Position numbers and translations under genes: made by a program
Notes under the pieces: generated by a model
Told to the model about the DNA's origin: nothing
The model's input: only the letters and a program-made list of their open reading frames with translations
The model's database searches: none
In this document: positions 38,637-46,982 of the stretch, piece after piece
Numbering within the stretch: position 1 is the stretch's first letter
How the letters are laid out: every line of letters begins with the position of its first letter
Assembly: GCA_016932475.1 (NCBI GenBank)
Contig: JAFGCU010000096.1
Span: 1-64,000, forward strand
Length of the DNA: 64,000 bases
Direction: 5' to 3'
Source: Anaerolineales bacterium
Lineage (GTDB): Bacteria; Chloroflexota; Anaerolineae; Anaerolineales; RBG-16-64-43

Positions 38637-39293
38637 ATGGACTCTACCGCAGAATCCCCCGTTCTGATTGGGCAATCCGGCCCGGTTCAGGGAAGCCGAT
38701 GGATCATCCCCCCGGCGGGCATCACCCTCGGCCGGGATAACGGCTGCGAGGTCGTCATCGACGACCGGCAGGTATCGCGCCGGCATGCCAAAGTGGACCG
38801 GCGCGCCGGAAAAACCTACATCACCGACCTCGCCAGCAAGAACGGCACCTGCGTCAACGGAGTCCCGATCAAGGACGAAGTCGAACTGAAGGACGGCGAC
38901 CTGGTCCAGATCGCGCTGGCCGCCGGATTCGTATATGTCGCATCGGATTCGACCGTGCCGCTGGAGTACGACGGCGCGGCGCCGCGCCAGGGACGCATCC
39001 GGCTGAACCCGGTCGAGCATTCGGTCACGGTCAACGACGCGCTGCTGGATCCTCCGCTTTCGATCCACCAGTACCGGTTCCTCGAAATGCTCGTGCTGCG
39101 GAGCGGGGGGCTGGTGACGCGCGAGGACGTGATCGGGACGGTCTGGCCGGGCGAGGATACGGAGGGGATCACCGACCAGGCGATCGATGCGCTGGTCCGG
39201 CGGCTGCGGGACCGGTTGAAGGAGGCGGATCCGGAACGGGAATACATCCTCACCATCCGCGGACACGGCTTCCGGCTGGATGTAAACGCGTAA
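38637..39293 (+). CDS. FHA domain plus OmpR-type winged-helix DNA-binding protein
   Basis: GITLGRDNGCEVVIDDRQVSRRHAKVDRR..DLASKNGTCVNG (FHA); SIHQYRFLEMLVLRSGGLVTREDVIGTVWPGED..IDALVRRLRDRLKE..YILTIRGHGFRL (Trans_reg_C). Confidence 0.93.
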   Translation: MDSTAESPVLIGQSGPVQGSRWIIPPAGITLGRDNGCEVVIDDRQVSRRHAKVDRRAGKTYITDLASKNGTCVNGVPIKDEVELKDGDLVQIALAAGFVYVASDSTVPLEYDGAAPRQGRIRLNPVEHSVTVNDALLDPPLSIHQYRFLEMLVLRSGGLVTREDVIGTVWPGEDTEGITDQAIDALVRRLRDRLKEADPEREYILTIRGHGFRLDVNA

Positions 39294-39311
39294 ATCCTGA
39301 CAATCGATAAT

Positions 39312-39370
39312 AGACCATCGACCATCGAAACCACCGCAGTTTTTCTTCAATGGTCGACCTTCGATGGTCT
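39312..39370. repeat. GACCATCGACCATCG / inverted CGATGGTC repeat element
   Basis: AGACCATCGACCATCGAA ... TTCAATGGTCGACCTTCGATGGTCT; related copy at 60842-61004. Confidence 0.75.
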
Positions 39371-39450
39371 GCCCGTTAGGAATCCATAATCTTTTTTGCG
39401 ATACGTTTGCTCTGTTCAAAGCCACCAAGGCCGGATATAATGTCTGCTTC

Positions 39451-39527
<77 letters not shown>

Positions 39528-39530
39528 AGA

Positions 39531-39557
39531 AGCGACCAAAGGATCGGTCGCTTTTTT
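39531..39557 (+). terminator. Terminator after tRNA-Pro
   Basis: AGCGACC aaaggatc GGTCGCT TTTTT. Confidence 0.88.
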
Positions 39558-39706
39558 CGTGCACCGACCGGAAAGCGCAAAGCCGGTTCAAGGCCGCGCT
39601 CCCCAAACGCGGCGCGAACCTGTTTTATAATCGGGTCAGCGTCCATTCAGAAAAGTGATCCGCCGGGAAAACGGACTCCCAAGGTCCGGCGCCCGGACCG
39701 TCGGAG

Positions 39707-40993
39707 ATGACGATGAAGAAACCAACCCCGGTAAAAGGCACGCGGGATTACTACCCGGCGGACATGGCTTTCCGCAACTGGCTGTACGGCCGCGCGCGGG
39801 AAGCATCCCGGAAATTCGGGTACCAGGAATTCGAGGCGCCGTTCCTCGAAACGCTCGACCTCTACGCGGCCAAATCCGGCGAAGAACTGGTGAAGGAACA
39901 GGCGTTTGTATTCCAGGACCGCGGCGGGGATGAGATCACGCTGCGGCCGGAGCTGACGCCCTCGCTGGCGCGGATGGTTTCGGCGAGGATCGGCCAGCTG
40001 ACGTTTCCGGTCCGCTGGTGGTCGTTCGGGCCGTTCTGGCGCTACGAGCGGCCGCAGAAGGGGCGGACGCGCGAGTTTTTTCAATGGAACCTCGACCTGA
40101 TCGGGGTGGACAATCCCCAGGCGGATGCCGAGATCGCGGCCGTCGTCTGCGAGTTCTTCCGCTCGGTCGGGCTGGCGCCGCAGGATGTGAAGCTGCAGGT
40201 GAACAACCGGCGGTTGATGGAAGAGGCGCTTGCGACTCTTGGCATCCGCGAGGAAGCCCGCGCCACCGCCTTCCGGTTGATCGATAAAAAAGAAAAAATG
40301 GAAACGGCGGCGTGGGAGGCGTATGCGCTGGAATCCGGTCTATCCGCGGACCAGGTCCGCGGCCTGCAGGGCCTTCTGGCTGACCTGGAATTATGGAAGC
40401 AGTCGGGCGAGTTGCAGGAATTCTTCGCCGCGATGGAGGCGCTGGGCGTGCGCGATTATGTGGAATACAACCCCTCCGTCATCCGCGGCCTGGATTACTA
40501 CACCGGAACCGTCTTCGAGGCGCGCGATGCCGCGGGCGAGTTCCGCGCGATCCTGGGCGGCGGCCGGTACGATAACCTGGTGGCGGATGTCGGCGGCGGG
40601 AAGCTTCCCGGCGTCGGCTTCGCGATGGGGGATTTGATCATCGGATTGGTCCTGAAGAAATCGGGAAAAGAGCCCTCCCTGCGGGTCGTGCCTGCCGATG
40701 TGCTCGTTACGACATTTTCCGCGCAGGAACGGGACGCCGCGATGAGGACCGCGCAGGAGCTGCGGAAAGCCGGGATCGCCGCGGAATGGTACCCCTCGGT
40801 GGAACGCCTGCCCAAGCAACTGAAATATGCGGACGCATTGGGAATACCCCTGGCGGTGATCGCCGGGCCGGACGAGATTCGCGATGGCAAAGTGACGTTG
40901 AAGGATCTGACGGCGCGGGATCAGGCAACGGTCCGCGCGGAGGATCTCGCGCAAGAAATCCGCAAAAGGCTTGCCGGAAGACAAACCGGATGA
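39707..40993 (+). CDS. hisS: Histidyl-tRNA synthetase
   Basis: PVKGTRDYYPADMAFRNWLYGRAREASRKFGYQEFEAPFLE; ITLRPELTPSLARMV; WSFGPFWRYERPQKGRTREFFQWNLDLIG; GGGRYDNLVADVGGGKLPGVGFAMG. Confidence 0.96.
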   Translation: MTMKKPTPVKGTRDYYPADMAFRNWLYGRAREASRKFGYQEFEAPFLETLDLYAAKSGEELVKEQAFVFQDRGGDEITLRPELTPSLARMVSARIGQLTFPVRWWSFGPFWRYERPQKGRTREFFQWNLDLIGVDNPQADAEIAAVVCEFFRSVGLAPQDVKLQVNNRRLMEEALATLGIREEARATAFRLIDKKEKMETAAWEAYALESGLSADQVRGLQGLLADLELWKQSGELQEFFAAMEALGVRDYVEYNPSVIRGLDYYTGTVFEARDAAGEFRAILGGGRYDNLVADVGGGKLPGVGFAMGDLIIGLVLKKSGKEPSLRVVPADVLVTTFSAQERDAAMRTAQELRKAGIAAEWYPSVERLPKQLKYADALGIPLAVIAGPDEIRDGKVTLKDLTARDQATVRAEDLAQEIRKRLAGRQTG

Positions 40994-41021
40994 TAGAATT
41001 TTGCGCTTCATGACGGCATGG

Positions 41022-41093
41022 TGGCTGTAGCTCAATCGGCAGAGCGCTGGACTGTGGATCCAGCTGTTGCGGGTTCAACCCCCGTCAGCCACC
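41022..41093 (+). tRNA. tRNA-His(GTG)
   Basis: GTGGCTG/CAGCCAC acceptor with encoded G-1 opposite C73; CTGGA-CTGTGGA-TCCAG anticodon arm; GGGTTCAACCCC T-arm. Confidence 0.96.
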
Positions 41094-41206
41094 CCTAAAA
41101 CCCAATATCACCGCAAAGCCGCGAAGGACGCAGAGGGTATATTTAAAAAAACAATGCGAGCTTGGCGGTGAGTTTTTAATATTGCGTGTAGAGTGAAAGT
41201 CGGTTT

Positions 41207-42268
41207 TCAGGAATTCTCTCCCTCGTTGTTTGGGATTTGTTTTGGTTTCCTCTGGATCAGCCGTTCGGTTTCCGTGATCCTGGAGAGGTTGGGTTCGGGC
41301 GCGTAGATCTGTTTGGTGATGACCGGGGTGGCGTGCCCGAGCACGGATTGGACGTCTTCCAGTTGCGCGCCGGCGCGGATGAGCGACTGGGCGTGCCAAT
41401 GACGAAACGCATGCGGGGAGATGAACTGGGTCGTTTTATACCCGTAAGCCTGGCGCCCGATCCCGCGGATGATTTCCCAGGCGGTTTTGGTGGAGATTTT
41501 CGAGCCATAGCCCTTGATGGAAGCCCGAAAAAACTGGCTGGTGCCGGTACGCGGTTTTCCCGTCCGACCGTGCTGTATGAACACCCAGGGCGAGGCATCG
41601 GCGCGCGCTTTGAGATAGCGTTCGATGGCGGCGATGGCGGGTTCCCCGATCAGGCAGTGGGCCAGCGAGCCGGTCTTTTGCATCGGAAGCGTGAAATACC
41701 CGTCGCGGGCTTTTGCATTCTGAAAATCACCGCGGGTGAAGCGGCAGGCATCACCGATCCGCAGCCCGGTGGCGCGCAGGAAATGGACCAGTGCGATCGA
41801 GCGCAGGACCGTCAGGAGGGCAAGACGGTTTTTTGTGGGTGGCAGCGGCTGCGAATCCGCGGTGGCCGCCATCTTATCCCCAAAATCCTCCGGTACTCGT
41901 CCAACCCTGACAGAACCGGCAGAACGCTTCTTTTTGGACTGTATGCGCATAGCCGATCTGGCTTCTTTTTCTTCATCGTTGGAGAAGTCGATCCAGCCCT
42001 TAATCCTCCAAAAATTGACGGCTCTTCGCAGCGCGGTCTCGTAAATATTCTGGGTATCTTCGGTCAAGCCTTTGCCGGTCAGCCATACGCCAAAACGAGT
42101 AACAATCGAAGAATCCAAACTTGAGACTTCCTTCATTAATATGTGGACATCATCCGCGTATTGAAGGAACTTATTCAATGCGGATTGATACGTACGTCTG
42201 GTGTTCCTGGATTCTCTGGGGAAATGAAATTCACCGAAAAAAACTTCAACGGCCTGTTGTATTTTCAT
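41207..42268 (-). CDS. Tyrosine recombinase/phage-type integrase
   Basis: N-terminal SAM-like core-binding region; ALVHFLRATGLRIGDACRFTRGDF, FISPHAFRHWHAQSLIRAGAQLEDVQSVLGHATPVITKQIYA (HxxR..GH..Y). Confidence 0.93.
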   Translation of the reverse strand: MKIQQAVEVFFGEFHFPRESRNTRRTYQSALNKFLQYADDVHILMKEVSSLDSSIVTRFGVWLTGKGLTEDTQNIYETALRRAVNFWRIKGWIDFSNDEEKEARSAMRIQSKKKRSAGSVRVGRVPEDFGDKMAATADSQPLPPTKNRLALLTVLRSIALVHFLRATGLRIGDACRFTRGDFQNAKARDGYFTLPMQKTGSLAHCLIGEPAIAAIERYLKARADASPWVFIQHGRTGKPRTGTSQFFRASIKGYGSKISTKTAWEIIRGIGRQAYGYKTTQFISPHAFRHWHAQSLIRAGAQLEDVQSVLGHATPVITKQIYAPEPNLSRITETERLIQRKPKQIPNNEGENS

Positions 42269-42287
42269 ATCCCTTTTTTAGCTCCTC

Positions 42288-42321
42288 ATTATGTAATATA
42301 ATAACCATTAGCTTACATAAT
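42288..42321. repeat. AT-rich inverted repeat upstream of the integrase
   Basis: ATTATGTAA (42288-42296), 16-nt spacer, TTACATAAT (42313-42321). Confidence 0.7.
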
Positions 42322-42459
42322 AATATCACGGAATTACCAAATTTCAAGGGGATGTTTTCTGGATAATTCCCGCCCCACCCGCCGCGGGGATTTTTTTTTT
42401 GGTTGAGAGAGGGAAAAAGCTGCCGGCTGGGAACCGGATGGTTTTACCCGGTGAAGCGA

Positions 42460-43059
42460 TTATTTTATTTTCCCGCTGTGCAAACGCTCCCCCACCCCGA
42501 GTGCAAGCCGCCGCCAGCTGGAGGCCATTGGAAAACCCACCTCGACCGGTTCAATCCCGCTGCCGATAAGATGGACCAGATGCGTGTCCGACATCTCCAC
42601 CAGCGCGTAATAGCGCATTTCCTTGCGGAGATAGATGCATTCCAGGATCTTGAAACTGGCTTCCGTTCCGAATGTATTGGTGACAAGAGAAGTCACGGCT
42701 TCCCGGCGCTCGGGGATGGAAGGCACGCCGAGCAGCCCGGTCGCGGATGTGGAAAGGTCGATCGGTTCGCGGGCGGCGAGCCAGCTTGCGCCGGTAAATT
42801 GCAGTGCCAGATCCGCGAGAGTCATCCCGGCGACCGGGTAACAATGAGGGGATCCGATATTGATGACGAAATAGGGCTCCTCCAGTTCGAACCGGAATAC
42901 GTCCGGATCACCCGGACCCGTTGCGATCCGGCCGACCGGCATCAGCACAAACGGCCACGAATCCTTGGCCGGGCGCGTGCCGCCGTCGCTGTCGATCCCG
43001 AATTCCGAGATAAGGAATTGGTTCAGCTTCTGCTGGATTGCGCTAATTCCCTCGCCCAT
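42460..43059 (-). CDS. Hypothetical protein
   Basis: MGEGISAIQQKLNQFLISEFGIDSDGG...; coherent ORF; start chosen near the divergent promoter region. Confidence 0.6.
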   Translation of the reverse strand: MGEGISAIQQKLNQFLISEFGIDSDGGTRPAKDSWPFVLMPVGRIATGPGDPDVFRFELEEPYFVINIGSPHCYPVAGMTLADLALQFTGASWLAAREPIDLSTSATGLLGVPSIPERREAVTSLVTNTFGTEASFKILECIYLRKEMRYYALVEMSDTHLVHLIGSGIEPVEVGFPMASSWRRLALGVGERLHSGKIK

Positions 43060-43196
43060 ATTTCTCCCGCGGCCGTTTCCGCGCCGGATGAATCTCAGGC
43101 CGTTCGCATTTTCCACTCTAATTATACCCACCGCCGGTCCCGGCGGCGAATGCCGCCGCATGCCGCCATGGCGCCGTTTTTCCGATCCGAATTCCC

Positions 43197-43225
43197 TTGG
43201 AGAAAACCGGATCACGCTGTACAAT
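43197..43225 (+). promoter_or_regulatory. Candidate promoter of the pfk gene
   Basis: TTGGAG, 17-bp spacer, TACAAT. Confidence 0.55.
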
Positions 43226-43281
43226 GACACCGGTTTAAGGCTGTTTTTCAGCACATACTTTCCCCCAGGAGGAGTTCGGAT

Positions 43282-44451
43282 ATGGCACCGAAGTTTAAAA
43301 TCGGCATTCTGACCGGCGGCGGAGACGTGCCCGGGCTGAATGTGGCGATCAAAGCGGTTGTGACGCGCGCTCAGGAAAATAACATCGAAGTCATCGGTTT
43401 GCGGCGCGGCTGGATGAGCGTGTTGCGGATCAATCCGGATGATCCGGAATCAATCAGCAAGTACTCTTTCCCCCTGACGCCCGAAACCGTCCGCAAGATC
43501 GATCGCACCGGCGGCACATTCCTGCACACCTCGCGCACGAATCCTTCCAACGTCAAACCGGCGGATGTTCCGGAACACGTCCGGACCGAGGACCGGGTCA
43601 ACAACGCCAAGGGGACGGTCGACTGCACCAAGCACGCCATCCGCGTCCTGGAGGCACTCGGGCTCGAGGCGATCATTCCGATCGGCGGCGACGACACGCT
43701 CTCCTTCGCCAGCCGGCTGCACCAGGAGGGTTTCCGCGCCGTCGCGATCCCCAAGACGATGGACAACGACGTCTTCGGCACCGATTACTGCATCGGCTTT
43801 TCCACCGCCGTCACCCGGTCGGTGGATGCGATCACCAACTTCCGCACCTCCGTCGGCTCGCACGAGCGGCTTGGCGTGGTGGAGCTGTTCGGCCGCAACT
43901 CCGGGGAAACTTCCCTGTTCGCAGCCTATCTTTCCCATGTCGACCGGGCGATCATCTCCGAAGTCCCGTTTGACATGGACAAGCTCTGCAAACTGCTCGT
44001 CGCCGACCGCAATGCCTCCCCCTCGCATTACGCGATCATGACCATCTCCGAGGGCGCCACGGAATCCGGCGGAGGCATCATCCAGCGCGGGGAAGAAGAC
44101 GCGTACGGCCACCAGAAACTCGGCGGCATAGGCCATTACACATCCGAGGAAGTCAAACGCCGGACCGGCGTCAACATCATGTACCAGCAGCTGGGGTATA
44201 TCATGCGCTCCGGCGCGCCCGACGCGCTCGATCGAATGGTAGCCAGTTCCTTCGGCAACCTTGCCTTGGACCAAGTGGCACTTGGCCATACCGGCCGCAT
44301 GGTGGCGCTCCAGCAGGGCATTTACACCACCGTGCCGCTGGATATGATCATCCAGGGAAAGAAACGGGTGGACGTCTCTGCCCTCTACGACAAGGACAAC
44401 TACCGGCCCCGGGTCAGCGACATGCTCGGCAAACCGATGTTCCTGTATTAA
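43282..44451 (+). CDS. Phosphofructokinase (GGDD-type, likely PPi-dependent)
   Basis: [74 protein letters not shown]. Confidence 0.9.
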   Translation: MAPKFKIGILTGGGDVPGLNVAIKAVVTRAQENNIEVIGLRRGWMSVLRINPDDPESISKYSFPLTPETVRKIDRTGGTFLHTSRTNPSNVKPADVPEHVRTEDRVNNAKGTVDCTKHAIRVLEALGLEAIIPIGGDDTLSFASRLHQEGFRAVAIPKTMDNDVFGTDYCIGFSTAVTRSVDAITNFRTSVGSHERLGVVELFGRNSGETSLFAAYLSHVDRAIISEVPFDMDKLCKLLVADRNASPSHYAIMTISEGATESGGGIIQRGEEDAYGHQKLGGIGHYTSEEVKRRTGVNIMYQQLGYIMRSGAPDALDRMVASSFGNLALDQVALGHTGRMVALQQGIYTTVPLDMIIQGKKRVDVSALYDKDNYRPRVSDMLGKPMFLY

Positions 44452-44517
44452 CCCGGAGACCGGCACCCCCGCCCCCGGCGGCTGTCCGCCAGCGGATTTC
44501 CGCGAGGAGAGTGGATC

Positions 44518-45435
44518 ATGAACCGAATGGACGAGATTCTCAGCTGGTATTCCTCCGAGAATCCCGGAGTGCGGACCAACCTGTACCGCATCCTGAGCCA
44601 TGGCAAGCTGGCCGGCACGGGGCGGATGCTGATGCTGCCGGCCGACCAGGGAGTCGAACACGGTCCCGGACGCTCCTTCAGCAACAATCCGGCCGCCTAC
44701 GACCCGCGCTACCACATCGAACTGGCGATCGAAGCCGGCTGCAATGCCTATGTAGCGCCGCTGGGGTTCCTGGAGGCCGTGGCAGCCGATTACGCCGGCC
44801 AAATACCGTTCGTCCTGAAACTGAACGGCCGCGATCTGTTGCACAATGATCCGGACCCGATGCTGGCCCAATTTGCAACCGTGGAAGACGCGTTGCGGCT
44901 GGGCTGCACCGCGGTGGGTTTCGGCATCTATCCCGGGACCAACAACCGGCGCATCCTTTATGAGCAGTTCCGCGAGGTGGTGCGCCAGGCCAAAAGCGTG
45001 GGTTTGCCGGTGATCTGCTGGTCGTATCCGCGCGGCGCCAACATCCCCAAGGAAGCGGAGACGGCCGCCGATATCACCACCTACGCCGCCCACCTGGCCG
45101 CCCAGATGGGCGCCCACATCATCTACCTCAAACTGCCGACCGAACGGATAGAACATGCGGACACGCGCATCCTGTACGAAAAGCATGGGGTGAAGCTGGG
45201 GACCCTAGAGGACCGCATCCGGCATGTGTTACAGGGCGCCTTCCAAAGCCGGCGAATCGTGCTGTTTTCGGGCGGCCCGCGCGGCGACGCCGACATTATC
45301 CTGCAGGAGGCGATCGCGATCCGCAACGCCGGCGCCGCCGGCCAAATGATCGGCCGAAACGCGTTCCAGCGTACGCGGGAAGCCGCGCTGGATCTCTTCG
45401 AAAAATTGATTCGCGTTTACCAGGGCGCGGACTAA
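44518..45435 (+). CDS. Class I (DhnA/FbaB-type) fructose-bisphosphate aldolase
   Basis: MLMLPADQGVEHGPGRSF; NAYVAPLGFLEAVA; FVLKLNGRD; IYLKLPTERIEH; RIVLFSGGPRGDADIILQEA..GAAGQMIGRNAFQR. Confidence 0.88.
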   Translation: MNRMDEILSWYSSENPGVRTNLYRILSHGKLAGTGRMLMLPADQGVEHGPGRSFSNNPAAYDPRYHIELAIEAGCNAYVAPLGFLEAVAADYAGQIPFVLKLNGRDLLHNDPDPMLAQFATVEDALRLGCTAVGFGIYPGTNNRRILYEQFREVVRQAKSVGLPVICWSYPRGANIPKEAETAADITTYAAHLAAQMGAHIIYLKLPTERIEHADTRILYEKHGVKLGTLEDRIRHVLQGAFQSRRIVLFSGGPRGDADIILQEAIAIRNAGAAGQMIGRNAFQRTREAALDLFEKLIRVYQGAD

Positions 45436-45461
45436 TCTGATTACGATGTGAACTTACCGAA

Positions 45462-45494
45462 ATAGGCTCGGCTTCTATCCGATGCCGAGCCTAT
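45462..45494 (+). terminator. Hairpin after the aldolase gene, probable terminator
   Basis: ATAGGCTCGGC ttctatccgat GCCGAGCCTAT; the following sequence is only moderately T-rich. Confidence 0.5.
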
Positions 45495-45608
45495 CGCTTT
45501 GTTTGGCGGCCTTTTTTTCGGCCTGAATTCTATGGAAAACCGCTGCTATGCGAATAAGCCGCCCGGAAGGGGTTTTCAAGGCGTATTCTTGCTTTGGCCG
45601 CGTAAGCA

Positions 45609-45636
45609 TTGACACGCCCTCCCGCGGTCGTATAAT
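45609..45636 (+). promoter_or_regulatory. Perfect-consensus sigma70-type promoter
   Basis: TTGACA (45609-45614), 16-bp spacer, TATAAT (45631-45636). Confidence 0.8.
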
Positions 45637-45824
45637 CCGGCTTCGTGCCAGTTACCGGTTGGAAAGGATCGCATCCGGATGCCGATTTTCCGCGATCCCG
45701 ACATATATTCTGAAGGCATGGGGATATAAAATTCTGTTACCGCAATCGCGGATCACGGCCGGCATAAACCCAAGGGCTCGGCGCGATCACCGATCGCGCC
45801 GCACAAGAAAATGGCAGGGCACAA

Positions 45825-46934
45825 ATGGCGGAACAACATTATTCCTCTCTGATCGATAAAACGACGGAATTCCTTCATAGGGAATATACCGTCCAACAGC
45901 AGTTATTCGACGCTCAGCCGCCCATGTTGCAGCGCTACTTTGAGGCGCAGGCGCGATCGGTGGCGGAAACGCTTCTGCAAAAACCCTCCCAGATCCGATT
46001 CTCTCTGCCCGACAAAGTGGTGGTTGACCCGAAAACCGGCAGGACGGAAACGGTTCCGGCGGAGGAGCGTGAGCAGATGGCCGGCGGCCTGGTCGACCGG
46101 CTTACCCGCACCGACCTGACGGTTGTCCTGCGGGCCCGCTTCAAAGAACTGGAACAGCATCCCAAGCCGGGCACCGCCGTCGCGGCCGGAGTCTTGCGCT
46201 ACGCCTCGTGCCGGCACATGATCAGCAATATGCTTCCCGGCGGCCGAACCGTAAAATATGTCGCGCTCGACGAAGAAGAGATTCCCTCCGAGCCGGACCC
46301 CGCGGCGCCCGATGTCGGCTCCGCCATCACGGAATCGACCGATGCCATTGTCGAAGAGGGCGGCGCGGAACAGAACCGCGGCGCCCTGCAGGTTCCCTTT
46401 GTGCCGTATGCCAGGCGGTTTTTCCTGCCGCAGTGGATCGCCTTCGACAAAGACGGCAAGCTGCTGGTGGGCGGCGTGGCCGAAGCCGAAGCCGACATCG
46501 CTTCCATGCAGCATTTCCTGCAGGTTCTGCACACGTCGGTTGGGCTGGCGGCGTACTTCGTGGCCGACAAGGAGTATCAACGCAAGCGGTATGGAATTCT
46601 CGGCCAGCTGGTCAACCAGGGCCGGGCGCTTGCCATCTATCAGACCCGCGAGATCATCCAGACCATAAAACGGCGCGCCGCTTCCGGGGATTTAAACCGG
46701 GGCCTATCCATCTCCCTCCCCTATTTCGACGATCAGAGCCTGAAGATGAAGGAATATCCGTTCGAAGTCATCCCGGCCGGAAGGATCATGTTCGTCCCGG
46801 CCTTCGTCGTCCGGGCCGCGCAGGAGGAAGCGGTCAAAATCGCCCAGGACACCCGCCTGAGCGCCTCGACCCGCAATCACATCCTGGCCGAATTGTGCAC
46901 GCTGGAAGACGCATTTCACTCCGCGCGGAAGTAG
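45825..46934 (+). CDS. Hypothetical protein
   Basis: 369-aa coherent ORF after a strong promoter; no family recognised. Confidence 0.75.
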   Translation: MAEQHYSSLIDKTTEFLHREYTVQQQLFDAQPPMLQRYFEAQARSVAETLLQKPSQIRFSLPDKVVVDPKTGRTETVPAEEREQMAGGLVDRLTRTDLTVVLRARFKELEQHPKPGTAVAAGVLRYASCRHMISNMLPGGRTVKYVALDEEEIPSEPDPAAPDVGSAITESTDAIVEEGGAEQNRGALQVPFVPYARRFFLPQWIAFDKDGKLLVGGVAEAEADIASMQHFLQVLHTSVGLAAYFVADKEYQRKRYGILGQLVNQGRALAIYQTREIIQTIKRRAASGDLNRGLSISLPYFDDQSLKMKEYPFEVIPAGRIMFVPAFVVRAAQEEAVKIAQDTRLSASTRNHILAELCTLEDAFHSARK

Positions 46935-46982
46935 GCCGCGGCTTCAAAGAGACTTCTCAAAAAAAGAAGAAAAGCCCACCCA

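Noticed and set aside
43450-45186. 578-aa minus-strand ORF opposite pfk/aldolase
   Set aside because: Antisense shadow of two well-supported enzymes; no recognisable motifs.
45440-45824. ydaO/c-di-AMP riboswitch upstream of the KimA-like cluster
   Set aside because: Could not recognise the conserved core sequence by eye; only a promoter and a simple hairpin are supported.
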